The notes: generated by a model not told the origin, from the letters alone. A stretch of DNA of 64,000 nt from Desulfobacter sp. (GCA_028768525.1 CP054837.1:5700001-5764000); one strand, 5' to 3'; positions 26,285 through 35,254 are shown, numbered from the stretch's first letter. Numbers and translations are program-made.

Positions 26285-27220
26285 TTAAATGCCTCCTTTG
26301 CTATGGGGGACCAGACGGTTGTGGGCCCCAGAGAACCGGAGCAGGTTGTCCCGGTCCGGAATATTGTCAATGTCGATGCCGTTGGATGCCAGGGCGTTGA
26401 GCATGTCCAGCAGCTGGTTGCCCTCCTGCCTTACCGGGCCGTAGCAGCCCCGGCAGGGAACCCGGGCGGAAATGCATCTGGGGGCTTCGCCGTTGGCTCC
26501 GGCACAGCCGGCTCGGGTGACGGGGCCGGCGCAGAGATACCCCTGCTCCAACAGGCAGCGCATCTGGTCGATGGGCTGGTCCGGGTCAAAATCGGGTTTG
26601 TCCGTGAACCGTTTAATGGCGGTGACAGACCCTTTCCCCTTTCTGATGGCCGGGCAGGTGTCGCAGACCGACCTGAAGGGCAACTCCGGGGTCTCCCCGT
26701 TGAGCAGGGCCAGAATGGCCGCGGCAATCTGGTCGGGGTGGGGGGGGCAGCCGGGCAGGTAGATGTCCACGTCGATTTTTTCATCCAGGGCATAGCAGCG
26801 TTCCAGAAGGGGAGAGATGCCCTTGTCCGGCACTCGGGCCCCGGGGTCTGTGCTGTCCGTGGTGTAGTAATAGTCCAATAGTTCCCGGTTGGTGTAGGCG
26901 TTGATCAGCGCCGGGATGCCGCCGTGGGTGGCACAGGTGCCCAGGGCGATGATGATGTCGCATTTTTTGCGCATTTCCCTGGCCACCTCCAGGTGCTCCT
27001 CGTTGCGGATGCCGCCGGAGAGCAGGCCCACCGTGGCCTTGGGAAGATCGATTTCCTTTTTGTCCCCCAGCTGGCCCAGGTGCTTGTGGTCCATGAGAAC
27101 GGGGATGTGAACGAACTCAATCTGGGGCAGAAGATCCAGCAGGGTCTCTCCCAGGTTGAGTATGGCAATCTCGCATCCTGAACAGGAATTGAGCCAGTCA
27201 CTGGATACTTTTACCGGCAT
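26285..27220 (-). CDS. mvhG: [NiFe] hydrogenase small subunit MvhG
   Basis: 311 residues without a Tat signal, so cytoplasmic. Cluster ligands visible: CSGCE near residue 13, GTCATHGG near 105, GCPPHPDQI near 168, and several C-terminal Cys (CDTC, CAGPVTRAGC, CRGC), enough for three [4Fe-4S] clusters. It transfers electrons from the MvhA active site to MvhD. Its ATG has AAAGGAGGTG 7 bases upstream and overlaps the end of mvhD by 10 bases. Confidence 0.95.
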   Translation of the reverse strand: MPVKVSSDWLNSCSGCEIAILNLGETLLDLLPQIEFVHIPVLMDHKHLGQLGDKKEIDLPKATVGLLSGGIRNEEHLEVAREMRKKCDIIIALGTCATHGGIPALINAYTNRELLDYYYTTDSTDPGARVPDKGISPLLERCYALDEKIDVDIYLPGCPPHPDQIAAAILALLNGETPELPFRSVCDTCPAIRKGKGSVTAIKRFTDKPDFDPDQPIDQMRCLLEQGYLCAGPVTRAGCAGANGEAPRCISARVPCRGCYGPVRQEGNQLLDMLNALASNGIDIDNIPDRDNLLRFSGAHNRLVPHSKGGI

Positions 27221-27669
27221 GTGACCACCTCCTTTAACCCTTCAAGATCCTTTTCCCGGGTGGTAAACCCATTGGGACCAAGGGCTTTTATTTTGTTGGT
27301 GAACTCGGTTACCTTCTCGGCAAACCTGGGGCCTTCGGCACCGGATACCCATTCGATGGTGACCCGTTCCGGGTTGATGCCGGCATCCTGGAGCAGGAGT
27401 TTGACAACGGAGATACGTGATTTTGCTTTATGATTACCATCCTGGTAATGACATTCACCGGGATGTCAACCCATAACCATGATGCCGTCCGCCCCCTTTT
27501 TCAGGGCGTCCAGCACCAGGTCCGGATGGACCATGCCGGTGCACATGACCCGGATGGCCTTCATGTTGGAGGGATATTCAAGTCGGGAGACGCCGGCCAG
27601 GTCGCCGCCGGCATAGGAACACCAGTTGCAGAGAAATCCGATGATGGTCGGTTCAAAGGTATCAAGCAT
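27211..27669 (-). CDS. mvhD: MvhD, [2Fe-2S] electron-transfer subunit, selenocysteine-containing
   Basis: 152 residues when UGA at 27466-27468 is read as Sec 68. Before it the frame reads the MvhD signature FLCNWCSYAGGDLAGVSRLEYP; across it VMGUHPGECHYQDGN, where canonical MvhD has GCHPGxCHY; and after it ...LLLQDAGINPERV. The downstream half stays open for 84 codons and is well conserved in type. It joins the Mvh hydrogenase to HdrA. AAGGAG lies 11 bases before the ATG. A standard caller would produce a 67-residue stub and miss the C-terminal half. Confidence 0.94.
27433..27449 (-). promoter_or_regulatory. Candidate bacterial SECIS hairpin in mvhD
   Basis: ATTACC / GGTAAT, a perfect 6-bp stem with an AGGAU loop located 23-27 bases after the UGA. 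The loop sits at the same distance as in mvhA and carries the same GGA. Confidence 0.75.
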
Positions 27670-27730
27670 GATATATAATTCTCCTTAAACGCTTTTGCGC
27701 ATATTATCATTCATTTATGAATTTGGGTGA

Positions 27731-27789
27731 CCTTTGTGTACTTCGTGGCAAATAATATGGGGGTACGTGAACCACGAAGTACACAAAGG
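27731..27789. repeat. 18-bp perfect inverted repeat between hdrA and mvhD
   Basis: CCTTTGTGTACTTCGTGG at 27731-27748 and its exact complement at 27772-27789, separated by 23 bases. It lies inside the operon, 8 bases after the hdrA stop, so the transcript would carry a long hairpin. There is no T run, so it is not an ordinary terminator. Arms of the 'acacaaag/cttcgtgg' type recur as dispersed repeats in many bacterial genomes, which makes a small mobile palindrome possible. Confidence 0.85.
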
Positions 27790-27797
27790 GGTATTCA

Positions 27798-30700
27798 TCA
27801 GGCCTTTTCAAGGATGGCATCCACTTGGGCGCGAAGCTGCCCGATGGTAAATCCGTTGACCACCACCCCTTCTTTGGGGCAGGTGGCCGCGCAGATACCG
27901 CATCCCTTGCACAGGGCTTCCTGGGTTTTGATCCTGCGGTGGCGCTTGCCGTCCTCTCCCTTGAATTCCACAAGCTCGATGGCGTTGTATGGGCAGATGT
28001 CCACGCACAGGGCGCAGCCGTCGCAGTTATGGGTGACCGCGGACTTGATGGCGTCCAGCTTCAGGGTCTTTTTGGACAGGATCACCGAAGCCCTGGATGC
28101 GGCGGCCCGGCCCTGGGCCACGGCCTCGTCAACGGGTTTTGGATAATGGCACATGCCGGCCAGAAAAACCCCGTCCACGGTGGAATCCACCGGTTTCAGC
28201 TTGGGATGGGCCTCCATGAGGAATCCGTCGGCATTGACTGAACATTTGAACAGGTCCACAAAGCCCGAAGTGGCATTGGGAACAATGGCCGAAGCCAGGA
28301 CCAGGGCGTCGGGGTTGATCTGCACCTTCATCTGGAGGACAGGGTCAAATACGGTGACGGCCAGTTCTCCGCCGGTATTTTCCACAACCGGTTTTGAATC
28401 CCGGGTGTATTTGATGAAGATCACACCCAGGTTCCGGGCCTCCTGGTAGAGGGCCTCCTTATCCGCATAGGTCCGGATGTCTCGGTAGAGGATGAATACA
28501 TCCATCCCCGGGTTGGCTTTTTTGAAGCGCACGGCCTTTTTGATGGACTGGGTGCAGCATACCCGTGAGCAATAGGGATGTTCCTGGTTCCTGGAGCCCA
28601 CGCACTGGATAAAGGCCACGGAGTTGAGGGTGTCCGCAAATCCGGGGTCCGCCTGCATCCGGGCATTGAGGTCCATGGTGGTCATCACCCGGTCATCCTC
28701 TTTATATAGGTACTCGGCAGGCTTGTACTCATGGGCACCGGTGGCGATGACACAGGCACCGAATTCAATGTCTTCGGTCTCGCCGTTGCAGGTGAGTTCA
28801 CCGGTGAAGCTGCCCACAAATCCGGATACGGCAGTGAGTTTTGTTGAGGTCTTGACCTGGATCTTTTCATGGGCCATTACCGCATCGGCCAGCTCCCTGG
28901 CGGCGGCGGGCACATCCTCGCCCTTCCAGGTCTGGAGCAGGGTGTTGGCCTGGCCGCCGAGGTGGTCGTCCTTTTCAACCAGGATGGTTTCATACCCCTG
29001 GTTGGCCAGGTTCCGGGCCGCACTCATGCCGGAGAGGCCGCCGCCCACCACCAGGGCCCTGGGGGTGATGTTCACATTGATATCCTGGAGGGGATAGTTC
29101 CGGATGACCTTGGCCACGGCCATTTTGACCTGTTCCTTGGCCTTGGCCGTTGCCTTTTCAGGTTCATTGGGATGGACCCAGGCGTTCATGTTCCGGATAT
29201 TGGCCATTTCCACCATATACTTGTTCAGCCCGGTGCTCTGGAGGGTCTCCTGGAACAGGGGCTCGTGGGTTCTGGGGGTGCAGGCCGCCACCACCACGGC
29301 ATTGAGGCTATGATCTTTAATGGTCTGGGCGATCATGTCCTGGGTGTCCGAAGAACAGGTGAACAGGTTGTTTTCCACATGGACGACATGGGGCAGGGCT
29401 TTGGCGTATTCAGCCACGGCGTTTACATCTACCACCGAGGCGATATTGGTGCCGCAGGAGCAGACAAAAACGCCGATGCGCCGTTCCTGGCCTGAGATGT
29501 CGAATTCTTCCACAAAGCGTTTTTCAACGGTCTGGGTGCCCCGGGCCTCTGCCAGGGCCGCCTTGGCACGGGCAGCTGCCGTGGAGGCGATGGCAACGGA
29601 CTGGGGAATGGCTTTGGGGCTCTGGAAACTGCCGGTGACATAGATGCCGTCACGGGTGGTTTTGGAGGGATCAAAGCTGGTGGTTTTGGCAAACCCGTAA
29701 TCGTCCAGCTCAATGTCGCAGGTCTGGGCCAGGGCTTTGGCGTCGCTGGGTGCCTGAAGGCCGATGGAGAGTACCACCATGTCAAAGAAGGATTCCTGGG
29801 TCTGGCCTTTTTCATCCACCCAGTTCATGGTGACGCCCTGGCCGCCGGGACCTGCCAGCAGGGTATGGGGACGGGCCCTTACAAAGGAAACCCCTCCGTC
29901 CCGGGCGCTTTCGTAATACCGCTCGTATTCCTTGCCCGGGGTCCGGATGTCCATATAGAAGATGGACTGTTCCCCGTTGCCGTCTGCCATGTGGGACTGG
30001 GTCATCACCGCCTGCTTGATGGCGTACATACAGCATACAGAAGAGCAGTATCCGTTGTCCCCGCAGTTGTTGTTCCGGGAGCCTACGCATTGGATCCATG
30101 CAATATTTTTGGGCTCCTGGCCGTTGGAGGCTTTAAGGTGGCCCATGAAGGGGCCGGAGGCGGAGAGCATCCGCTCGTATTCAAGACTGGTGACCACGTC
30201 GGGGATGGTGTCGTATCCGTAATAGTCAATGCCCTTGGGGGAGAAGGGTTCAAAGCCCGGGGCAAGGATGAGGGCGCCGACATTGATGTCGATGTACTCG
30301 GTTTTCATTTCGTGATTGATGGCGCCGGTGGGACAGACTTTGGCGCAGACACCGCATTTCCCCTTGGTGAGTTTGATGCAGTTTTCCGGGTCAATGGCGT
30401 ATTTGAGGGGAACGGTTTGACCGTATTTGATGTAAGCGGCTTTCCGCTTGTTGAGTCCCGCATTGTAAAGGTCATCCACCTTTTTGGGACATTTTTCAGC
30501 ACACAGGCCGCAGGCGATACATTTTTCTTCGTCTACGTATCTGGGATTTTTCTTTACCGTTACTGTGAAGTCTCCAAGCTCGCCTTTAACAGCCTCGATC
30601 TCGGAGAGGGTCAATAGCTCAATATTCAAGTGCCGACCGCACTCAACCAATTTGGGTGAGATGATTCACATGGCGCAGTCGTTGGTGGGGAAGGTCTTGT

Positions 30701-30845
30701 CCAGCTGGGACATGGCCCCCCCGATCCCCGAGCTTTTCTCCACAAGGTAAACGTAGAATCCTGAATCCGCCATATCCAGGGCTGCCTGGATACCGGCAAT
30801 TCCGCCCCCTGCCATGAGCACGGAGCCTTTTGGTTGTCTTGCCAT
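27798..30845 (-). CDS. hdrA: HdrA-like flavoprotein, selenocysteine-containing, double module
   Basis: 1015 residues when UGA at 30666-30668 is read as Sec 60. The N-terminus has the FAD loop AGGGIAGIQAALDMA and MSQLDKTFPTNDCAMU, where HdrA normally reads CSMC, followed in frame by ISPKLVECGRHLNIELL. [4Fe-4S] motifs CIACGLCAEKCPKK (near 107) and CGVCAKVCP follow. A second HdrA-type half starts with GVFVCSCGTNI and a second FAD loop GGGLSGMSAARNLA near 600. The C-terminus has a two-cluster ferredoxin (CDGCALCVDICP, CKGCGICAATCP). HdrA is the bifurcating flavin subunit that takes electrons from MvhD. No hdrB or hdrC is nearby, so the disulfide or ferredoxin-side partner is unknown. ATG at 30845 has GAGAGG 5 bases upstream. 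Confidence 0.93.
30629..30643 (-). promoter_or_regulatory. Candidate bacterial SECIS hairpin in hdrA
   Basis: AGTGC / GCACT, 5-bp stem (extendable with two wobble pairs) with a GGUCG loop 28-32 bases after the UGA. The GGUC loop resembles the E. coli fdhF SECIS loop. Confidence 0.75.
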
Positions 30846-30880
30846 ACACACCTCTCTTGCTTAAAAGATTAATATGTTTT

Positions 30881-31384
30881 TTATGAATTAAAAGCATTTC
30901 GGCTTTTTAATTTCTCCAAGGTCAGGGCTGCGGCCTCCTTTACAGCCTCTTTGGCCGCCGGACAGAGTCCGGGACAAATTTCATTGGGAATAGATTCTGT
31001 ATTCATGGCAATAACTTCGATACGGGTTCCCCGATCGGCAAGCTGCTGGAGCAGGTTGGAGGAGGGGGACTGATGAAGAGAGAAGTCCGCCAGTTTTTCC
31101 CTGGGGACGTTTGTAATGTCGATTTCAAAGACTTCTCCCTGCCGGCGGCCTTCCACCGTCACGGCATCTATGACAACGATCAGCTCCGGGGGGGTGTCCA
31201 CCAGCAGCAGATCAAAGATAAGGTCCCGGATGCCGGTGCCGGCATCCAGAACCAGGACAGAATCCGGAAAGGTGTGGCTCGCATTGATCTCGTTGACAAC
31301 TTCAGGGCCAAAACCATCGTTGCCGAACAGCGTGTTGCCACAACCGAAAACTAAATATTGCTTATTATAGACTTGTGCAGTCAT
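30881..31384 (-). CDS. Hydrogenase maturation protease (M52/HyaD-like)
   Basis: About 167 residues from the ATG at 31384 (MTAQVYNKQ), which has GGAAG about 7 bases upstream; an ATG at 31405 has none. FGCGNTLFGNDGFGPEVV and VLDAGTGIRDL carry the Glu/Asp nickel ligands and VVIDAVT the third region, as in HycI/HyaD. It would clip the 21-residue tail of MvhA after nickel insertion. It is the first gene of the operon, 35 bases before hdrA. Confidence 0.9.
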   Translation of the reverse strand: MTAQVYNKQYLVFGCGNTLFGNDGFGPEVVNEINASHTFPDSVLVLDAGTGIRDLIFDLLLVDTPPELIVVIDAVTVEGRRQGEVFEIDITNVPREKLADFSLHQSPSSNLLQQLADRGTRIEVIAMNTESIPNEICPGLCPAAKEAVKEAAALTLEKLKSRNAFNS

Positions 31385-31422
31385 TAAATTCTTCCAAAAC
31401 TTCATAAATTTAATTTATTAAA

Positions 31423-31438
31423 AATAGCAATCGCTATT
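31423..31438. promoter_or_regulatory. Palindrome upstream of the hydrogenase operon
   Basis: AATAGC-AATC-GCTATT, 39 bases before the first ATG of the operon. It is in the place of an operator, but I cannot assign a regulator. Confidence 0.35.
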
Positions 31439-31768
31439 CAATTATACTTACTGCTTATCTCTTTTTTTCTTTAAGAAAAAGCCAAAGCCTTAGCAGGTAT
31501 TTTTTGAGAAGTCAAGGGGCTGTCTATACGAAAGGACGAAAACCCTACGATTTTGATGGGAAATTTAACTTTCTGTAATAATATATAAAAACAGCGTTTA
31601 GGTTTTGAAAACCATGATGGGAGAAAAATTTTTTTTAAAAAAAAGACCATCGTAACCTGAGAAAAATAGTTGTGAACTTTTTTTTAAATTTTGCATCAAA
31701 AAAATTGAACGATACGCAAAGATTATTTTCGAGTTCAAACTAAATTTATTTAGTTTAAAATTTCTTTA
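31439..31768. other. AT-rich non-coding spacer
   Basis: About 330 bases of clearly lower GC than the rest of the window, with long A and T runs (for example near 31630-31700). No credible frame is present. It must carry the promoter of the minus-strand hydrogenase operon, but I see no convincing sigma-70 or sigma-54 pair. It marks the left border of the AT-rich tRNA neighbourhood. Confidence 0.6.
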
Positions 31769-31797
31769 TTGACATGCAAAAGTGAAAGTGGTAAAAC
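31769..31797 (+). promoter_or_regulatory. Promoter of tRNA-Pro copy 1
   Basis: TTGACA, 17 bases, TAAAAC, with GTGG directly before the -10. The same pair, spacing and GTGG recur ahead of tRNA-Pro copy 2. Confidence 0.8.
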
Positions 31798-31812
31798 CCC
31801 GTCTGTCTTGTT

Positions 31813-31889
31813 CGGGGCGTAGCGCAGTCTGGTAGCGCACTTGTCTGGGGGACAAGTGGTCGCAAGTTCAAATCTTGCCGTCCCGACCA
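31813..31889 (+). tRNA. tRNA-Pro (GGG), copy 1
   Basis: 77 bases including an encoded CCA. Acceptor CGGGGCG / CGTCCCG, D arm GCGC, anticodon stem CTTGT / ACAAG with loop CTGGGGG (anticodon GGG), T arm GCAAG-TTCAAAT-CTTGC. It differs from copy 2 only by a compensated base pair in the T stem. Confidence 0.95.
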
Positions 31890-31903
31890 CCCGAAAATAC
31901 AAA

Positions 31904-31937
31904 GGCCCTTGGCTGATTCAGCCAAGGGCCTTTTTTG
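31904..31937 (+). terminator. Terminator after tRNA-Pro copy 1
   Basis: GGCCCTTGGCTGA / TCAGCCAAGGGCC around a single T, then TTTTTTG. A near copy lies at 37784-37816. Confidence 0.92.
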
Positions 31938-32190
31938 TTATTGCGACATTCATTTCAATTCCAGCAGTAGATTTATAAAAATAGATTTCCTCGCACCATT
32001 GCGAATACCAATCAATCCATCTAAGTATATTCCATTGGTGCTCAACCTTATTGAAATCATAAGGTCCTCAAAAGGCTTCCCTGTAAATTGCTTGAATTTT
32101 TTGTTTGAGTCTTTATTGCTTTATTCTTAGCGGCTATATTTATTTATATTAATTGGGGGGGCGTTTATGGAAAAATGATAGCCATGTAAA

Positions 32191-32196
32191 ATGGAT
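32191..32196 (+). repeat. Target-site duplication, left copy
   Basis: ATGGAT directly before the left IS end; the same six bases follow the right end at 35054-35059. Confidence 0.8.
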
Positions 32197-32304
32197 TGAT
32201 CAGCGTCATTTATAATTCCCGCCAAACGACAATTAAAATTCCCGAAATTTAAGAATCAAAAAAAATGGTAGAAACATCCAAATTGAACAGAAGGAGAGAT
32301 TTGG

Positions 32305-33783
32305 ATGGTAACGGACCAGCAAGTGAGGAGGTTGTTCAAGTTGATTCAGTCAGAGAAGAGTTTCGGGATAGCAGCAATGAAAGCTGGAATGGATGAAAAA
32401 ACAGCTCGAAAGTACCGTGAACACGGGAAGTTGCCGAGTGAACTCAAAACGGATCATACATGGCGCACACGCAAAGATCCGTTTGAGGAGACCTGGGATG
32501 GTATCAAAGGCATGTTGACCATAAATCCAGGTCTGGAGGCCAAGACACTGTTTGAGGATTTGCAACGCAGACACCCCGGCCGGTTCGCCGATGGACAATT
32601 ACGGACCCTGCAACGGAGAATAAAGCAATGGCGTGCTACAGAGGGGCCGCCCAAAGAAATCTTTTTTGCTCAAATTCATAAGCCTGGCGAATTATGCCAG
32701 TCAGACTTCACCCACATGGATAAACTGGGCGTCACTATAGGCGGCGTCCCTTTTGACCACCTGATCTACCATTTTGTTTTGACCTATTCCAATTGGGAGA
32801 CAGGTACAGTCTGTTTTTCAGAGAGTTTCGAAAGCCTGAGCCAGGGCCTGCAAAATGCCCTATGGGAACTTGGTGGTGTGCCGCAGCAACATCGCACCGA
32901 TTGTCTGACATCCGCTGTTAACAAGGTAAGTCACCCTGAGGAGTTCACCAGCAGGTATCAGGATCTTGTTGACCATTACGGTATCATTCCTTGCAAAACT
33001 AACCCTGCCAGCCCCAATGAAAATGGAGACGTGGAGCAGCGCAATTATCGGTTCAAAAAAGCCGTTGACCAGGCCCTGATGCTGAGAGGACACCGGGATT
33101 TTAAAGACCGGGAAGAATATGACTTGTTCCTGGCCAAACTGTTCGCACAGCTAAATGCCGGTCGTAGGAAACGGTTTACACAAGAACTGGATCTCCTACA
33201 CCGGTTGCCCAAACGCCGGCTTGATGCATGTAAAAAGATGGATTTAAAGGTTGGTCCCAGCAGTACCATTCGGGTCAATCACAACGTTTACTCTGTAGAC
33301 AGCAGGCTCATAGGAGAAAATATCCAGGTCCGCCTCTACATGGAATGCCTGGAGGTCTGGTACGGCCAGAGAAAGGTCGATACTTTGCCAAGGTTGCGGG
33401 GTGAGGGCAAATATAAAATCAATTACCGGCATATCATTGACAGCCTGGTCAAAAAACCGGGGGCATTTGAAAATTATCGTTATCGTAATGCCATGTTCCC
33501 CACCAGCCGGTTCCGGATTGCCTACGATCATTTAAGAAAGCGTTATACCGTTAAAAGCTCAGCAGCAAGGTATCTGAAAATATTATACCTGGCAGCAAAG
33601 ACAAGCGAGGTGGCAGTAGACAGCGCCCTGATGGTTCTAATAAACGAGGATCAGGAAATCAGCAAAGAGGCTGTTAAACGCCTTATTGAGTCCAACGCCT
33701 CTGTCAGCAGGCCGGATGATGTTCATATCCAGGCAGTTGATTTGACTCGTTATGACCAATTGCTCAAGGGGGTGGCGGCATGA
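32305..33783 (+). CDS. istA: IS21-family transposase IstA
   Basis: 492 residues. An N-terminal HTH (SFGIAAMKAGMDEKTARKYREHG) precedes a DDE catalytic core: Asp in CQSDFTHMD, Asp in HRTDCLTSA and Glu in SPNENGDVEQRN, the standard IS21 set. AAGGAG lies 7 bases before the ATG. The frame is intact and overlaps istB by 4 bases. Confidence 0.96.
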   Translation: MVTDQQVRRLFKLIQSEKSFGIAAMKAGMDEKTARKYREHGKLPSELKTDHTWRTRKDPFEETWDGIKGMLTINPGLEAKTLFEDLQRRHPGRFADGQLRTLQRRIKQWRATEGPPKEIFFAQIHKPGELCQSDFTHMDKLGVTIGGVPFDHLIYHFVLTYSNWETGTVCFSESFESLSQGLQNALWELGGVPQQHRTDCLTSAVNKVSHPEEFTSRYQDLVDHYGIIPCKTNPASPNENGDVEQRNYRFKKAVDQALMLRGHRDFKDREEYDLFLAKLFAQLNAGRRKRFTQELDLLHRLPKRRLDACKKMDLKVGPSSTIRVNHNVYSVDSRLIGENIQVRLYMECLEVWYGQRKVDTLPRLRGEGKYKINYRHIIDSLVKKPGAFENYRYRNAMFPTSRFRIAYDHLRKRYTVKSSAARYLKILYLAAKTSEVAVDSALMVLINEDQEISKEAVKRLIESNASVSRPDDVHIQAVDLTRYDQLLKGVAA

Positions 33784-34529
33784 TCAATGATCGGGATCAG
33801 ATAGACACCAATCTTAAAAGCCTCCATATGCCGACCATGCGCCGCAGTTATGAAGAAATGGCGGATCAGGCCAGGGCGGAGGCATGGGGATATGAAAAGT
33901 ACCTCTTACAATTGTTGAGTCTCGAATGCGAAGTCCGCTGGCAGAACCGGATATCACGTAACCTGAGGGCATCCAAGTTGCCATCTTCCAAGACATTTGA
34001 GAATTTTGATAAAAAGCGCCTCCCCTTAAAGGTTGCCAATCATTTAAGTGTCCTGGTCAACGGCGCTTTTTTAGAGCGCTGTGAAAACATCCTGGCCTTT
34101 GGTAATCCGGGTAGCGGGAAAACCCATCTGCTCTGTGCCATTGGCCATGAATTAATTGCAAAGGGTAAGCAGGTTCTTTTTATCTCATGCAGTCAGCTCG
34201 TCCAGGATCTGCTGATTGCCAAAAGGGATCTTGAGCTAACCAAAAAACTCAAATCCCTCTCCAGGTTTGATGCTGTGATTATAGATGACATTGGGTATGT
34301 CCAACAAAGCCGGGGAGAAATGGAAGTGCTGTTTACCTTTTTGGCGGAACGGTATGAACAGGGCAGCCTGATGATCACGAGCAATCTTCCGTTCTCTAAG
34401 TGGGAACAGATTTTTAAGGACCCTATGACAACGGCAGCAGCCATCGACAGACTCGTTCATCACAGTATCATCCTTGAATTGAATGTGGAAAGCTATCGCA
34501 TGGAACAGGCTAAAATGGAGGCCGAATAA
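33780..34529 (+). CDS. istB: IS21-family ATPase IstB
   Basis: 249 residues, AAA+ ATPase related to DnaC. Walker A GNPGSGKTHLLCA near residue 110 and Walker B AVIIDDIGYVQQ near 170; the sensor region SNLPFSKWEQIF follows. It selects target DNA and stimulates IstA. Overlaps istA (ATGA) and the next small frame. Confidence 0.96.
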   Translation: MINDRDQIDTNLKSLHMPTMRRSYEEMADQARAEAWGYEKYLLQLLSLECEVRWQNRISRNLRASKLPSSKTFENFDKKRLPLKVANHLSVLVNGAFLERCENILAFGNPGSGKTHLLCAIGHELIAKGKQVLFISCSQLVQDLLIAKRDLELTKKLKSLSRFDAVIIDDIGYVQQSRGEMEVLFTFLAERYEQGSLMITSNLPFSKWEQIFKDPMTTAAAIDRLVHHSIILELNVESYRMEQAKMEAE

Positions 34530-34747
34530 TGATCGAGACCAGATATACCAGGCAGGAGATTGTTGAGATTATTAAAATGATCCGACTGGATTTATACAAT
34601 CGAGGCCTGAACTGCGGTGCCGGTGCTATCAGCAAGGAGATGGAAGCGGAAAATATTGAACCAATGCCGTCAGCAAGCACTATCGGACGGATACTATCGA
34701 TAGAGGGCTTAACCCATGGAAGAACCGGGTTTTGTGATGGTAATTAA
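34529..34747 (+). CDS. Small HTH protein, third frame of the IS element
   Basis: 72 residues. The start overlaps the istB stop (TAATG). The sequence IVEIIKMIRLDLYNRGLNCGAGAISKEMEAENIEPMPSASTIGRILSIEGLTHGR looks like the N-terminal HTH of IS481/IS3-type integrases, but the catalytic domain is missing. It is either a truncated relic or a small accessory DNA-binding protein. Standard IS21 elements have only two genes. Confidence 0.6.
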   Translation: MIETRYTRQEIVEIIKMIRLDLYNRGLNCGAGAISKEMEAENIEPMPSASTIGRILSIEGLTHGRTGFCDGN

Positions 34748-35053
34748 AAGGACTTTTTACCGGATTATAATGGGGGCCAGCCCCCAAACCCCCGGAGTTT
34801 AGCGCATTATAGACCAAAGTATGAGAGCAAAAAGCGAAAGGCCGTACGTGGAAAATACGGCCCCTCATACTTCAGTCACCTTCTCGGCGCTCAGGTTGCT
34901 CTCCAGCATAGCCTTATCCTCCGGAAGGATGGTCTTAAAAAACATAATCAGAATTGTTTTGCAAGTATTTTTTAATGAAATTAAATGGTTACGCAGGTTG
35001 GGGAACGGGAGTTTTAATTGTCGTTGAAGGAAAAAAATATTTGTCGTTGATCA

Positions 35054-35059
35054 ATGGAT
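35054..35059 (+). repeat. Target-site duplication, right copy
   Basis: ATGGAT directly after the right IS end, matching 32191-32196. Confidence 0.8.
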
Positions 35060-35237
35060 AATCGGCTAAAGGCAAAACGTTACTTTCCGATTCTTAGTCT
35101 GGTGTGGCCTATATTAAGTGTATTACAAAATTTGCTACTATTATGAAATATATGTCATAGAAGTGAGATGTTGTTCTATGTGGTGGAGTGTGAATTATTC
35201 ATAATAAATATAGATGTTTTATGGTTTGTTTTTGATT

Positions 35238-35254
35238 GAGGTATGTATCTTGCA
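35238..35254 (+). promoter_or_regulatory. Possible sigma-54 promoter of the PEP-CTERM gene
   Basis: GG at 35240-35241 and GC at 35252-35253 with 10 bases between and TTGCA at the -12 side. The -24 element (GAGGTA) is weak. PEP-CTERM genes are often under sigma-54 and PrsR in other genomes. The rest of the 298-base spacer 35060-35357 is AT-rich and shows nothing else. Confidence 0.3.

Larger units (their letters stand above)
32197..35053 (+). mobile_element. Complete IS21-family insertion sequence
   Basis: 2857 bp. The ends are inverted 48-base blocks (32197-32244 and 35006-35053) that begin TGATCA(G/A)CG and close with AACGACAATTAAAA(T/C)TCCCG (19 of 20 identical), the multiple-repeat end structure of IS21. 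A 6-bp target duplication ATGGAT flanks it. Inside are istA, istB and an extra small HTH frame. About 260 bases after the last frame hold two hairpins (GGGGGC/GCCCCC near 34771 and GGCCGTA/TACGGCC near 34842). All frames are intact, so the element may be active. It was inserted downstream of tRNA-Pro copy 1. Confidence 0.9.

Noticed and set aside
24934..26370. mvhA ending at the UGA and starting at 26370
   Set aside because: The start lies within mvhG; the end would remove the L2 nickel motif, which continues in frame after UGA, and the terminator lies behind the later TAA.
31909..32130. 73-codon frame after tRNA-Pro copy 1
   Set aside because: It begins inside the terminator hairpin, has no ribosome site and runs into the IS end region; AT-rich chance frame.
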